A stretch of DNA of 64,000 nucleotides from Mucilaginibacter limnophilus (GTDB lineage Bacteria > Bacteroidota > Bacteroidia > Sphingobacteriales > Sphingobacteriaceae). Below, in pieces: positions 52,796 to 62,394 of the stretch (within the stretch, counting starts at the first letter, position 1; each line of letters opens with the position of its first letter). The translations under genes and the position numbers were made by a program. The notes below the pieces were generated by a model. That model worked only from the letters and a program-made list of their open reading frames with translations, was not told where the DNA came from and searched no databases. The stretch is from positions 223,195-287,194 of the forward strand of contig NZ_SACK01000006.1 of the NCBI RefSeq assembly GCF_004005815.1, written 5' to 3'.

Positions 52796-53494
52796 ATGGA
52801 CAGATACGATAACAAAATCAGCATAAAGGCATGGGCCGAAGAAGACCGTCCGCGAGAGAAACTAAGCGGACAAGGGAGACGTTCGCTTACTGATGCTGAG
52901 CTGATAGCCATCCTGATAGGTTCGGGTAGCAGAGACGAGTCGGCTGTAGAGTTGAGCAAACGTATTCTGCACCGTTATGATAACGACCTGAACAAGTTGG
53001 GTAAAGCCACCATTGCCGATCTGTGCAAGTTTAAGGGAGTTGGCGAAGCAAAAGCCATATCAATTATCGCCGCGCTTGAGATTGGCCGCCGTCGGGCTGA
53101 TACCGATATAAAAGTACTGGACGAAATTACCGCTAGCCGCGATGCTTATAACATTATGCGCAGGCACCTGGCCGACCTTAATCACGAAGAATTCTGGATA
53201 ATTTTAATAAATCGGGCTAACAAGGTGATCACAAAGGAGTTGGTGAGTAAAGGCGGCCTCTCAGGTACTGTTGCCGATCCGAAGATCATTTTTCACATGG
53301 CACTGCAGCATCAAGCCAGCGCCATAATCCTTATACATAACCATCCATCGGGTAACTTAAAACCCAGCCAGCTTGATATCGAGCTAACTAAAAAGATAGC
53401 CAATGCCGGCCGCATGCTGGATATTAATGTGCTTGATCACCTTATAATTACTGATAGCGGCTTTTATAGCTTTGCTGATGAAGGTGTAATGTAA
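52796..53494 (+). CDS. radC: RadC-family JAB/JAMM domain protein
   Basis: 232 residues. N-terminal helix-hairpin-helix region (DRPREKLSGQGRRSLTDAELIAILIGSGS; LCKFKGVGEAKAISIIAALEIGRR), then the JAMM core with HNHPSGNLKPSQLD, the His-x-His-x10-Asp zinc motif. RadC proteins are widespread, once linked to DNA repair, but the role is unproved. Chromosomal copy without associated mobile genes. Confidence 0.93.
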   Translation: MDRYDNKISIKAWAEEDRPREKLSGQGRRSLTDAELIAILIGSGSRDESAVELSKRILHRYDNDLNKLGKATIADLCKFKGVGEAKAISIIAALEIGRRRADTDIKVLDEITASRDAYNIMRRHLADLNHEEFWIILINRANKVITKELVSKGGLSGTVADPKIIFHMALQHQASAIILIHNHPSGNLKPSQLDIELTKKIANAGRMLDINVLDHLIITDSGFYSFADEGVM

Positions 53495-53565
53495 TCAGAA
53501 GTCGTTCAAACAACTGCGCATGTTATGTCGTTGTTAGTAAAAGATCAAACAAAAACATTACTGCT

Positions 53566-53799
53566 ATGATAACTCCAGATGAACAAGACGACCTGCTGCA
53601 GCCGGATGACCAGATTGGGCAAAACGACGAGCAGCCAAGCCAGCAAGACCTGCACTCTAATGGTTTTGACGATACTGTTGATGATTTTGGTGAGATAGAT
53701 GAGTCGGACAGGGCAGACCAGGCCTATGATGCCGCCGAACCATCATATACGCTTAATCTCGATGATGACGACGACTCTTTTGATGAAGACGACGAATAA
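53566..53799 (+). CDS. Small, highly acidic protein, unknown
   Basis: 77 residues, extremely rich in Asp, Glu and Gln (N-terminal DEQDDLLQPDDQIGQNDEQPSQQDLHS; C-terminal LNLDDDDDSFDEDDE) with few hydrophobics, so probably intrinsically disordered. No family recognised. It lies between radC and pheT, followed by a short stable hairpin. It could be a spurious call, but the ATG, compositional bias and terminator argue for a gene. Confidence 0.55.
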   Translation: MITPDEQDDLLQPDDQIGQNDEQPSQQDLHSNGFDDTVDDFGEIDESDRADQAYDAAEPSYTLNLDDDDDSFDEDDE

Positions 53800-53812
53800 A
53801 AGCCTCACCCAA

Positions 53813-53836
53813 CCCTCTCCTGAAGGAGAGGGCTTT
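53813..53836 (+). terminator. Terminator-like hairpin after the acidic gene
   Basis: CCCTCTCC (53813-53820), loop TGAA, GGAGAGGG (53825-53832), then CTTTT. I have seen the string as a recurrent intergenic phrase in Bacteroidota. Confidence 0.65.
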
Positions 53837-53874
53837 TATATCATAGTCTCAACTATCTTTTCTCTCGTATAATT

Positions 53875-53909
53875 AAATCCGAAATCAGAAATCCGACTTC
53901 CGAAATCTT
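53875..53909. repeat. 7-bp periodic repeat, AAATCCG family
   Basis: Units at 53875-53881 (AAATCCG), 53882-53888 (AAATCAG), 53889-53895 (AAATCCG), 53896-53902 (ACTTCCG) and 53903-53909 (AAATCTT). It ends 2 bases before the pheT minus-7 box. Confidence 0.87.
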
Positions 53910-53911
53910 TA

Positions 53912-53919
53912 TATCTTTG
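53912..53919 (+). promoter_or_regulatory. pheT minus-7 box
   Basis: TATCTTTG, 21 bases before the ATG at 53941; the 7-bp array occupies the minus-15 to minus-45 region. Confidence 0.58.
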
Positions 53920-53940
53920 CCGATTATCATTCCGGCATAA

Positions 53941-56340
53941 ATGAAGATATCATATAACTGGCTTAAACAATATATACAAACTGATAAATCGCCCGGGGAA
54001 ATATCACAGATATTAACCGGTATTGGCCTTGAGGTGGAAAGCCTTGAAAAGGTACAGGCCGTTCCCGGCGGACTGGAAGGGCTGTTAATTGGCTATGTAA
54101 AAGAATGTGTTGATCACGCTAATTCTGATCACCTGCATGTTACCAAAGTCGATGTTGGCGGCGCAGAAGATCTGCAAATAGTATGCGGCGCGGCAAATGT
54201 TGCTGCCGGCCAAAAAGTTGTGGTCGCCACTGTTGGGGCCACACTTTATCCAACAGGCGGCGAGCCTTTCTCCATAAAAAAATCAAAAATTCGTGGTGAA
54301 GCATCTGAAGGGATGATTTGTGCCGAGGATGAAATAGGTTTAGGTGCCTCACATGAAGGTATTATGGTGCTTGATGCTGATGCCGTTGTTGGCACTCCCG
54401 CAAAAGACTACTTCAACCTTAATGACGATTGCCTGTACGAGATTGGTCTTACGCCCAACCGTGCCGATGCTGCTTCGCACCTCGGTACAGCGCGTGATAT
54501 TGCGGCTTTCCTGAAAATCAATATTGTTAAACCGGATGTATCAGCCTTTAAAGTTGATGATACTTCGGGCACTGTTGAGGTTGTGGTTGAAAATACTGAA
54601 GCCGCGCCCCGTTACAGCGGTGTAAGCATAAGCGGCGTAGAGGTGAAAGAATCACCTGCATGGCTGAAAGAAAAGCTGGCTGTTATTGGTGTACGTCCAA
54701 TAAACAATATTGTTGACGTTACTAACTATGTGCTGCATGATCTTGGTCAGCCGCTGCACGCTTTTGATGCCGATAGGATTGCCGGTAATAAAGTGATAGT
54801 AAAAACAGTTACTGAAGGCACTTCATTTAAAACCCTTGATGATGTTGAGCGTAAACTAAGCGCAAACGACCTGATGATATGCAGCGCCCAAGAACCGATG
54901 TGTATTGCGGGTGTGTTTGGTGGTATAGGTTCAGGCGTTACTGTCGAAACAAAGAACATTTTCCTGGAAAGCGCTTACTTTAATCCTGTTTGGGTACGTA
55001 AAACTGCTAAGCGTCACGGACTAAAGACAGATTCGTCGTTCAGGTTTGAGCGCGGTACCGACCCTAACAATACCGTTTATGCATTAAAGTGCGCCGCCTT
55101 GCTGATTCAGGAAGTTGCCGGAGGAAAGATAACATCCAATGTGATTGATATCTACCCTTCGCCGGTTGAACCGTTCGCTGTTGAGTTGTCATATAAAAAT
55201 ACCAACCGACTTATAGGTAAGAATATTCCCCACCAAGAAATAAAAGCTATAATTGAGGCGCTGGATATTGAAGTAGTGAGCGAAACAGCGGATGGTTTAT
55301 CATTAAAAGTGCCGCCTTACCGCGTAGATGTTACCCGTGAGGTTGACGTTATTGAAGAGGTATTACGTATCTATGGATATAACAATATTAAAATACCGAC
55401 ACAAATAAGGGCATCACTGAATACTTCGCAACGCCCGGAGAGAGATACTGTACAAAACTTACTGTCAGACTTGCTAACTGCTAATGGTTTTAACGAGATA
55501 TTATCAAACTCGCTTACCAAATCGGCATATTCGGAAGACCTTGACAGCGCAGTGAAAATATTGAATCCGTTGAGCAGCGATCTGGATGTTATGCGCCAGT
55601 CGTTATTGTATTCAGGTCTGGAGGCTATCGCCTACAACCAGAAACGTAAAAGCGCCGATTTAAAACTGTACGAGTTTGGCAAGGTTTACAGCATTGCCGA
55701 AGATAAATACAACGAGGTGCAGCGGTTTTCGGTATTTATTAGCGGTGCGGTGCAGGGCGAACAATGGAACGCTAAGCCAAAACAGGCTTCGTTCTATAAC
55801 ATAAAAGCTATCGTTGACGGCATTTTGCAAAAGCTTAACGTAAAAGACTTTACCGTAGCCGATGCAGAAGGCACCGAACTGTCTTATGGTTTGCAATACA
55901 ACCGTGGCAATAAAACGCTTGTCAAGTTTGGCGCGGTAGCAGCAACTGCTCTTAAAAAGGCTGACGTTGACAAAGAAGTTTTTTATGCCGACTTTAACTT
56001 TGATACGCTGCTTACCATTGCCCGTAAAAACAAGATAGTATATAAAGAAGTATCTAAGTTTCCATCGGTAAGGCGCGACCTTTCTATGCTGGTAGATAAA
56101 GCGGTTACTTTTGAGCAGATAAAACAGATAGCACAAAAAACCGAGCGTAAGCTTTTGCAGGATGTAAATGTATTTGACGTGTATGAAGGCGACAAGCTTC
56201 CGGCAGGTAAAAAATCATACGCAGTAAGCTTTGTTTTACAGGATGCCGAAAAAACGTTGACTGACAAAGCCATTGATGCCATAATGCAGAAATTAATTTT
56301 TAACTTAGGCAAAGAAGCAGGAGCGGAAATAAGAAAGTAG
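53941..56340 (+). CDS. pheT: Phenylalanine--tRNA ligase beta subunit
   Basis: 799 residues. N-terminal tRNA-binding OB fold (ISYNWLKQYIQ; VESLEKVQAVPGGLEGLLIGYVKECVDHANSDHLHVTKVDVG), B3/B4 editing region (EIGLTPNRADAASHLGTARDIAAFLK), B5 (VDVTREVDVIEEVLRIYGYNNI) and C-terminal FDX-ACB domain (SKFPSVRRDLSMLVDKAVTFEQI). Full length. pheS is not adjacent. The downstream genes are a coiled-coil protein and zapA on the same strand, after 77 bases. Confidence 0.96.
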   Translation: MKISYNWLKQYIQTDKSPGEISQILTGIGLEVESLEKVQAVPGGLEGLLIGYVKECVDHANSDHLHVTKVDVGGAEDLQIVCGAANVAAGQKVVVATVGATLYPTGGEPFSIKKSKIRGEASEGMICAEDEIGLGASHEGIMVLDADAVVGTPAKDYFNLNDDCLYEIGLTPNRADAASHLGTARDIAAFLKINIVKPDVSAFKVDDTSGTVEVVVENTEAAPRYSGVSISGVEVKESPAWLKEKLAVIGVRPINNIVDVTNYVLHDLGQPLHAFDADRIAGNKVIVKTVTEGTSFKTLDDVERKLSANDLMICSAQEPMCIAGVFGGIGSGVTVETKNIFLESAYFNPVWVRKTAKRHGLKTDSSFRFERGTDPNNTVYALKCAALLIQEVAGGKITSNVIDIYPSPVEPFAVELSYKNTNRLIGKNIPHQEIKAIIEALDIEVVSETADGLSLKVPPYRVDVTREVDVIEEVLRIYGYNNIKIPTQIRASLNTSQRPERDTVQNLLSDLLTANGFNEILSNSLTKSAYSEDLDSAVKILNPLSSDLDVMRQSLLYSGLEAIAYNQKRKSADLKLYEFGKVYSIAEDKYNEVQRFSVFISGAVQGEQWNAKPKQASFYNIKAIVDGILQKLNVKDFTVADAEGTELSYGLQYNRGNKTLVKFGAVAATALKKADVDKEVFYADFNFDTLLTIARKNKIVYKEVSKFPSVRRDLSMLVDKAVTFEQIKQIAQKTERKLLQDVNVFDVYEGDKLPAGKKSYAVSFVLQDAEKTLTDKAIDAIMQKLIFNLGKEAGAEIRK

Positions 56341-56417
56341 GGATTGGTTAATCAGTGATTAGTGGGCAGAGTAACGTAACAACTCTCGGACCGCTAACCT
56401 CGAATTACTAAAAAAAA

Positions 56418-56708
56418 ATGTCACAGTTAAGCGCACAATTAAACCAGGTACTTGATAAAACTGAAAGATTGATTGAATTATGCAGTGCTTTGCAGGAAGA
56501 AAACGACCTGATGAGGCTGGAAAATCAATCGCTTTCGGTGGCGTTAACTGCCAGTCGTGCCAAGACTGCCGAGGTAGAGGAGAAGCTTCGTGTACTGAAG
56601 TTAGCAAAGTCATTTTCAGACACAAACGAAAAAAGCCTTGACATTAAGCAAAAAATTAACGACTTTGTGCAAGAAATTGACAAGTGTATTGTATTGCTAA
56701 AAAAGTAG
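56418..56708 (+). CDS. Small coiled-coil protein upstream of zapA
   Basis: 96 residues, entirely helical with a heptad pattern (LNQVLDKTERLIELCSALQEENDLMRLENQSLSVALTASRAKTAEVEEKLRVLKLAKSF). No signal or membrane segment. It sits 22 bases before zapA, an arrangement I know from other Bacteroidota; it may act with ZapA in Z-ring bundling (ZapB-like role), which is inference from position and coiled coil. Confidence 0.7.
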   Translation: MSQLSAQLNQVLDKTERLIELCSALQEENDLMRLENQSLSVALTASRAKTAEVEEKLRVLKLAKSFSDTNEKSLDIKQKINDFVQEIDKCIVLLKK

Positions 56709-56730
56709 TACAAAATAGTGAATAGCTCAA

Positions 56731-57021
56731 ATGGGAGAAATCTCAATAAAAATAAATATTGCTGACAGGGTTTACCCATTAAAGGTAAACATGGAGGAAG
56801 AGGAAATAATTAGGCGGGCAGCGAAATTGATTAACGACCGTATAAAAGAATATCAGGAAAATTATGCGGTTAGAGATAAGCAGGATCTGCTGTCAATGTG
56901 TGTATTGCATTATGCCACATCGTCGTTAAAAGCAGAGAAAAAAGTCACGGTAGAGGATACTGAAGTGGCTGAAAAGGTTTATCAGCTTGATCAATTGCTA
57001 ACCGGTTTTTTCTCAAAGTAA
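56731..57021 (+). CDS. zapA: Cell division protein ZapA
   Basis: 96-residue FtsZ-ring stabiliser. SIKINIADRVYPLKVNMEEEEIIRRAAKLINDRIKEYQENYAVRDKQDLLSMCVLHYAT matches ZapA, with the C-terminal helix EVAEKVYQLDQLLTGF. Between a coiled-coil gene and the 6S RNA candidate; zapA-ssrS linkage is known from many bacteria and supports both calls. Confidence 0.92.
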   Translation: MGEISIKINIADRVYPLKVNMEEEEIIRRAAKLINDRIKEYQENYAVRDKQDLLSMCVLHYATSSLKAEKKVTVEDTEVAEKVYQLDQLLTGFFSK

Positions 57022-57060
57022 TAAACGTTCTTTACATAATTCCTGAGCGAATTAAGATAT

Positions 57061-57228
57061 AACCGTGGTTAGATCTTGAGTTTCACTATTAAAAACTTAA
57101 CGCTTCAATATCAGCGGGCAGTTGGAGGCATACGTTACTTCATTGTATTTAACGATAGCCCGGCCCAATAAAATCTGATGAGAGGTTTTTCAATACATGT
57201 CACTTAAGATTTAATTGCGGTTTTTTTT
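57061..57228 (+). ncRNA. ssrS: 6S RNA candidate
   Basis: The 224-base gap between zapA and rny can fold into one long rod. Closing stem: 57061-57081 pairs with 57202-57222 over 21 consecutive positions (five G-U pairs). Inside: AAAAACTT (57091-57098) with AGGTTTTT (57183-57190), ATCAG (57110-57114) with CTGAT (57175-57179), CGGGC (57115-57119) with GCCCG (57158-57162), and CGTTA with TAACG at the tip, all nested and separated by bubbles. The 3' side ends in a run of eight Ts (57221-57228). Rod with interrupted bulges, size and zapA linkage fit 6S RNA, the RNA polymerase regulator. The 5' end is uncertain and could lie upstream of 57061. Confidence 0.72.
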
Positions 57229-57245
57229 ATTTATAAACTTAAAAA

Positions 57246-58808
57246 ATGGATGTATTATATGTGATCATCGGCCTGCTGATTGGAGTAGGCATAGGTGTCG
57301 TTATAGGCAGGCTGCTGCTGCGCAAACTGTTTAAAGACCAGGAAATTTCAGCACAAAACAAAGTAAAAAAGATATTAAAAGATGCTGAAAATAATGCTGA
57401 GATATTAAAAAAGAACAAATTGCTTGAAGCCAAAGAGAAATTTTTGGTGATGAAAGCCGAGCACGAACAAGAGGTAAATAATCGTAACAACGGAATTCAA
57501 CAGCGCGAAAACAGCATTAAGCAAAAAGAGCAATCGCTAAATCAGCGCCTTGAAAATGTTAACCGGAAAGAAACTGAGCTGGATAATACCCGCAAAAACC
57601 TTGAACGTCAAACTGAGATAGCTGTAAAAAAACAGGAAGAAGTTGACCAGCTTAAACATGAGCATGTTAAACAACTGGAAGCCATTGCAGGCCTTTCTGC
57701 AGAGGACGCAAAAAATCAGCTTATCGAGAATCTGAAAGAAGAAGCCCGTAGTAAAGCAATGGCTCATATAAAAGATATTGTTGACGAAGCCAAGCTTACC
57801 GCTACTAAAGAGGCCAAAAAGATAGTTATACAAACTATTCAGCGTACTGCTACCGAGGCAGCAATCGAAAACACCGTTTCGATATTCAATATTGAAAACG
57901 ACGAGATAAAAGGTCGTATAATTGGTCGTGAGGGACGTAACATCCGGGCGCTTGAGGCTGCTACTGGTATCGAGATCATCGTTGATGATACTCCTGAAGC
58001 GATCATCCTTTCAGGGTTCGACCCGGTTAGGCGTGAAATTGCCCGTCTGGCTATGCACCGCCTGGTTACCGACGGCCGTATCCACCCGGCACGTATTGAA
58101 GAGGTGGTTGCCAAAACCAAAAAACAGATAGAAGAGGAGATAGTAGAAATAGGCGAGCGTACCGTTATTGATTTAGGTATTAACGGCCTGCATCCGGAAT
58201 TGATTCGTATGGTAGGCCGTATGCGTTACCGCTCTTCGTACGGTCAAAACCTGTTGCAGCACTCACGCGAGGTAGCGAATTTCTGCGCTACTATGGCTGC
58301 AGAATTAGGCCTGAATGTAAAGCTGGCTAAACGCGCGGGCTTACTGCACGATATTGGTAAAGTGCCTGATGATAATCCTGAATTGCCGCACGCTATTTTA
58401 GGTATGCAGCTTGCCGAAAAATACAAGGAGCATCCTGAAGTGTGCAACGCCATTGGAGCTCACCACGACGAAATTGAAATGACCTCTATGCTGTCGCCAA
58501 TTATTCAGGTTTGTGACGCGATATCGGGCGCACGTCCTGGCGCTCGCCGTGAGGTTGTAGAAAGCTATATCAAGCGCCTGAAAGAACTGGAAGACCTTGC
58601 ATTGTCATACCCGGGCGTTGAAAAAACCTTTGCTATACAAGCCGGCCGTGAACTGCGCGTGGTAGTTGAAAGCGAAAAGATAAGCGATGCGCAGTCGGAA
58701 GTACTGGCAGCTGACATTTCAAACCGCATACAAACCGAAATGACCTATCCCGGTCAAATAAAAGTTACCGTGATACGCGAAACACGTTCGGTAGCATTTG
58801 CAAAATAA
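57246..58808 (+). CDS. rny: Ribonuclease Y
   Basis: 520-residue membrane-anchored endoribonuclease that starts mRNA decay. One N-terminal membrane helix ([23 protein letters not shown]), long coiled coil (about 40-200), KH domain ([45 protein letters not shown]), then an HD domain with [12 protein letters not shown] and AHHDEIE. Normal length. It follows the 6S RNA terminator by 17 bases. Confidence 0.96.
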   Translation: MDVLYVIIGLLIGVGIGVVIGRLLLRKLFKDQEISAQNKVKKILKDAENNAEILKKNKLLEAKEKFLVMKAEHEQEVNNRNNGIQQRENSIKQKEQSLNQRLENVNRKETELDNTRKNLERQTEIAVKKQEEVDQLKHEHVKQLEAIAGLSAEDAKNQLIENLKEEARSKAMAHIKDIVDEAKLTATKEAKKIVIQTIQRTATEAAIENTVSIFNIENDEIKGRIIGREGRNIRALEAATGIEIIVDDTPEAIILSGFDPVRREIARLAMHRLVTDGRIHPARIEEVVAKTKKQIEEEIVEIGERTVIDLGINGLHPELIRMVGRMRYRSSYGQNLLQHSREVANFCATMAAELGLNVKLAKRAGLLHDIGKVPDDNPELPHAILGMQLAEKYKEHPEVCNAIGAHHDEIEMTSMLSPIIQVCDAISGARPGARREVVESYIKRLKELEDLALSYPGVEKTFAIQAGRELRVVVESEKISDAQSEVLAADISNRIQTEMTYPGQIKVTVIRETRSVAFAK

Positions 58809-58814
58809 TATTAC

Positions 58815-58845
58815 AGCCCTTCTGTAAAAGGAAGGGCTTTCTTTT
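58815..58845 (+). terminator. Rho-independent terminator after rny
   Basis: AGCCCTTC (58815-58822) pairs exactly with GAAGGGCT (58831-58838), followed by a T-rich run. Confidence 0.78.
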
Positions 58846-58859
58846 TCTTTCTCTGATAA

Positions 58860-59393
58860 GTGGCTAAGCAAAAACAACCTGTAAAAAGTCAGGCGACTGT
58901 AACTCCCCAGCGCGAAGTAGATAAGCTGTTTGCGCAATATGAAGCTGCGAACACGCATCCGGTAAACAAAATATTTCAATATATTTTTGTACCGCTTTTT
59001 AGCTTTGGGCTGTTTGCGCTTGTTTGGTCGCTGCCTTTTCCACACATCAATTTTCTGGGTAAATATAATGGGTATATTAATTGGGCTTCGTTCCTGCTTG
59101 CTATAGTAATCTATCTATATTACAGGTTGTCGCCGGTGTTGTCATATTTCATCCTGTTCACGCTGTTTGGCTTTAGTTATCTTATTATTAAGCTGGAGCA
59201 ATTGCAAAAAGCAGGCGGCCCTGCACTATGGCAGGTGAGCCTCATCGTGTTTATAGTAGGGCTGCTGGGATATTTCGCTGCCACCATGTCTGAAGAAAAT
59301 AAAGCTTCGCTCACTCAAAAACTCAAAAATCTCTTTATTGCTCCGCTATATTTCTGGCATTTGTTATGGCGTAAAGTATCTGTTAAATATTAG
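58860..59393 (+). CDS. Mpo1-like (DUF962) membrane protein
   Basis: 177 residues, GTG start (MAKQKQPVKSQ). The string VDKLFAQYEAANTHPVNKIFQYIFVPLFSFGLFALVWSLPFPH is diagnostic of the DUF962/Mpo1 family; three to four further hydrophobic segments follow. In yeast Mpo1 is a dioxygenase acting on 2-hydroxy fatty acids at conserved His residues; here the HP in NTHPVN is present but the role is not proven. A bacterial homologue is common in Bacteroidota. Confidence 0.78.
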   Translation: MAKQKQPVKSQATVTPQREVDKLFAQYEAANTHPVNKIFQYIFVPLFSFGLFALVWSLPFPHINFLGKYNGYINWASFLLAIVIYLYYRLSPVLSYFILFTLFGFSYLIIKLEQLQKAGGPALWQVSLIVFIVGLLGYFAATMSEENKASLTQKLKNLFIAPLYFWHLLWRKVSVKY

Positions 59394-59467
59394 GCAGTTA
59401 ATATTGGCTTAACATTTTGACAAACGTAAGGTAACAAGTTACTAATATTCGCCTAACATTGGGTTAA

Positions 59468-59475
59468 TAGTTTTG
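59468..59475 (+). promoter_or_regulatory. Minus-7 box for the TonB-dependent receptor
   Basis: TAGTTTTG, 22 bases before the GTG at 59498. Confidence 0.55.
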
Positions 59476-59497
59476 CACTGAATTAAATTCAGATCAA

Positions 59498-62281
59498 GTG
59501 AAAAAACTATTCGCATTATTATCTGCAATAATTGTAATAACCTTATTTACAAACAATTTATTTGCACAAACCACCGGTAAAATTGCCGGTAAGGTGATCG
59601 ATCAAAAAACAAACGAAACGTTAATTGGCGCCACTGTAATGATACAGGGCACCACAAAAGGTGTTGCAACCAATGTTGATGGCGATTATACCATCGCCGG
59701 CCTTGCTCCGGGAAGATATACACTGGAAGTAAAGTATGTGGGCTACCAAACCAAGGCAATATCTGATGTAGTTGTTAAAGCCAACGAGGTAACACCGCTT
59801 AGAATTACCCTTGCTGAAGCTGTATCACAACAACTGGGTGAAGTGGTTATTAAGGCAACTTACCGCCAGGCTTCCACAGCATCATTATATGCAATACAAA
59901 AAAACAATGCTTCAATCTCTGATGGTATATCATCAGAAACCATTAAGCGTTCACCGGACAGAAATACTGCTGATGTACTTAAACGTGTAAGCGGTGCTAC
60001 TGTACAGGACAACAAATTTGTTGTTGTACGTGGTTTGAGTGACAGGTATAATATCGCCTTGCTTGATGGCGCCGTGCTTCCAAGCACCGAGATTAATACG
60101 AGGGCGTTCTCTTTCGACATTGTGCCTTCAGCGCTTATTGAAAATCTAACTATCACCAAAACTGCCACCCCTGATCTTCCGGGTGACTTTGCCGGCGGTG
60201 CGGTTAACATTATTACCAAGGATATTCCTGATCAAAACTTTATAACTGTAGGGATAGGCGGTGGTTATAATACTGCTTCGACTTTTAAAGATTTTAAAGG
60301 AGGCGCACGCACAGCTACTGATTATTTTGCTTTTGATAATGGCGACAAATACCTGTCATCAAAGTTCCCATCATTTGATGTGATACAAAGCGGCAGATTG
60401 ACAGCTGAGCAAAATGCAATTGTTGCAAGGCGTATTCCGCTTGATTTACATACTTACAACAGTACAGCATTGCCAACACAAAACCATCAGTTTACCATTG
60501 GACGTGTAAAAGATTTTGAAAGCGGTAACAGGTTTGGCGCCATTGTAGGTTTAACTTACCGTAACTCACAAAATCTGATCAAGGACCTTAAGATTGATTA
60601 TCTTGATTACCAAAACTATAATGATGATATAAGCAGATTTTCAACCAACGTAGGTGCGTTAGCAAACTTTGGTTATAGCTTTGGTAAAAATAAAATCACT
60701 TTTAAAAATATCTTCAACCGTTCTTTTGACGATCAGTATTTGGAAAGAACGGGTAGAAATATAGGACGTGGCAGTGATATCCAATACTACGCGTTTGACC
60801 TTCTTCAAAAACAACTGTTTAAAACCACTCTTGAAGGTAACCACCCTATAGGCGAAAAAGGTTCGAAAGTTAACTGGTCATTAAGCTACAGTAATGTATT
60901 AAATGATCAGCCGGATCAGCGTAAGGTAGGATATTCTAAAAACTTCAGCGATCCTGATGCAATCTACCAGGCCGATGTAACAACAGTAGGTAAGGATAAC
61001 ACTACCTTGTTTTCTAAATTGAATGAAAATGCTTATTCGGCTGCTGTAAATTACACACTGCCGCTAAAAATGTTCAGCCAAACTTCAACCTTCAAAGCCG
61101 GATTGAATAGTTTTTACCGCGACAGAAACTTCGATCTGCGCTTTATAGGTTTAAAGCTTAGAAATGGCTTAGAGAATGAAAGTTGGGTAAGAAGCCTTCA
61201 GGTAAGCCAGCTTTACAACAAAGCTTTGCTAAATGCTAATTATTACGAGGTTGAAGAACCTTTTGGCAATAATGACTCATATACTGCAAACTCATTTACC
61301 AACTCTGCTTATGCAATGCTTGATAATAAGATCGGCGAAAAATTGCGTGTAGTATGGGGTGTAAGGGCTGAGAAGTTCAATCTTGAGCTTAACCCCAAGT
61401 CGGAAACAATGAGAGATATTAAAAAAGATTATATCGACGTATTGCCTTCAGCTAACTTTACCTACAGTGTAACAGAAAAAACAAACCTTCGTGCTTCATA
61501 CTATCGCACATTGGCTCGTCCTGAATTCAGGGAATTGGCTGAAACGCAGATATACGACTACGAGTTGCTACTGATCCGTCAAGGTAATCCTGACCTGAAA
61601 CGCACGCAAATAGACAACTTTGATCTTCGTTATGAACTTTACCCATCAGCAGGACAGATTATATCTGTATCGGCTTTTTACAAAAACTTCAACAATGCTA
61701 TTGAGGCGTACAACAACGATGTGACCTCTACCCGTATGATCACATACTTCAATCCGGAGAAAGCCTATTTATACGGCGCGGAGTTTGAGGTTCGCAAAAG
61801 TTTAGAGTTTATTAACCCGGCTGATTTTATGAAGAATACTACAATTTATGCTAACGTAGCAATCATAAAATCGAAAGTAGAAAATCCGTCAGACGGCAGC
61901 TTAAAATTCCAGGAGTCAGGAAGGCCGATGGTTGGGCAGGCACCGTATGTAGTTAACGCAGGCTTGCAGCATAGCTTTCTTGATAACAAATTAAACTTCA
62001 GCGCTTTGTATAATAAAGTTGGTCGCCGGTTATATCTGGCAGCGGGTGTTAACGTACCAAGCGTTTGGGAAGCGCCACGGGATGTAGTTGATCTTCAGTT
62101 AAGCACAAAACTGTTAAAAAACAAAGGTGAACTTAAGTTTAACGCAAACGACATACTTAACCAACGTTTCTCATACTATTTTGATGGTAACGGCAGCAAG
62201 AAGTACGATGCTGACGACGAAACGCTTAGAAGCTGGAGAATGGGTGCTAACTACTCATTTACTTTCACCTATACTTTCTAA
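59498..62281 (+). CDS. TonB-dependent outer-membrane receptor with carboxypeptidase-regulatory-like N-terminus
   Basis: 927 residues, GTG start, signal peptide (KKLFALLSAIIVITLFTNNLFAQ). CarboxypepD-reg-like domain 25-115 (GKIAGKVIDQKTNETLIGATVMIQGTTKGVATNVDGDYTIAGLAPGRYTLEVKYVGYQT), plug about 130-240 (DGISSETIKRSPDRNTADVLKRVSGATVQDNKFVVVRGLSDRYNIALLDGAVLPS; GDFAGGAVNIITKDIP), then a 22-strand barrel ending in FTYTF. Not SusC-like in length, and there is no SusD downstream; the partner gene is a surface lipoprotein after 113 bases. Ligand unknown. Confidence 0.93.
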   Translation: MKKLFALLSAIIVITLFTNNLFAQTTGKIAGKVIDQKTNETLIGATVMIQGTTKGVATNVDGDYTIAGLAPGRYTLEVKYVGYQTKAISDVVVKANEVTPLRITLAEAVSQQLGEVVIKATYRQASTASLYAIQKNNASISDGISSETIKRSPDRNTADVLKRVSGATVQDNKFVVVRGLSDRYNIALLDGAVLPSTEINTRAFSFDIVPSALIENLTITKTATPDLPGDFAGGAVNIITKDIPDQNFITVGIGGGYNTASTFKDFKGGARTATDYFAFDNGDKYLSSKFPSFDVIQSGRLTAEQNAIVARRIPLDLHTYNSTALPTQNHQFTIGRVKDFESGNRFGAIVGLTYRNSQNLIKDLKIDYLDYQNYNDDISRFSTNVGALANFGYSFGKNKITFKNIFNRSFDDQYLERTGRNIGRGSDIQYYAFDLLQKQLFKTTLEGNHPIGEKGSKVNWSLSYSNVLNDQPDQRKVGYSKNFSDPDAIYQADVTTVGKDNTTLFSKLNENAYSAAVNYTLPLKMFSQTSTFKAGLNSFYRDRNFDLRFIGLKLRNGLENESWVRSLQVSQLYNKALLNANYYEVEEPFGNNDSYTANSFTNSAYAMLDNKIGEKLRVVWGVRAEKFNLELNPKSETMRDIKKDYIDVLPSANFTYSVTEKTNLRASYYRTLARPEFRELAETQIYDYELLLIRQGNPDLKRTQIDNFDLRYELYPSAGQIISVSAFYKNFNNAIEAYNNDVTSTRMITYFNPEKAYLYGAEFEVRKSLEFINPADFMKNTTIYANVAIIKSKVENPSDGSLKFQESGRPMVGQAPYVVNAGLQHSFLDNKLNFSALYNKVGRRLYLAAGVNVPSVWEAPRDVVDLQLSTKLLKNKGELKFNANDILNQRFSYYFDGNGSKKYDADDETLRSWRMGANYSFTFTYTF

Positions 62282-62394
62282 GGTTAATTGAATATTAACT
62301 GATTGGGGTTATAATTCATATTTATTTAAAAATGGCATAACCATAAGTTTAACCTGGCTTTACACTTTTGGGGCATAGATTTAAAAACAAGAAA

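Noticed and set aside
53566..53799. Acidic protein as an anti-restriction DNA mimic
   Set aside because: Acidity alone is not evidence; no fold or phage context supports it, so it stays as unknown.
55660..56136. 158-residue antisense reading frame within pheT
   Set aside because: Shadow of the FDX-ACB end of pheT, with unlikely hydrophobic and aromatic composition.
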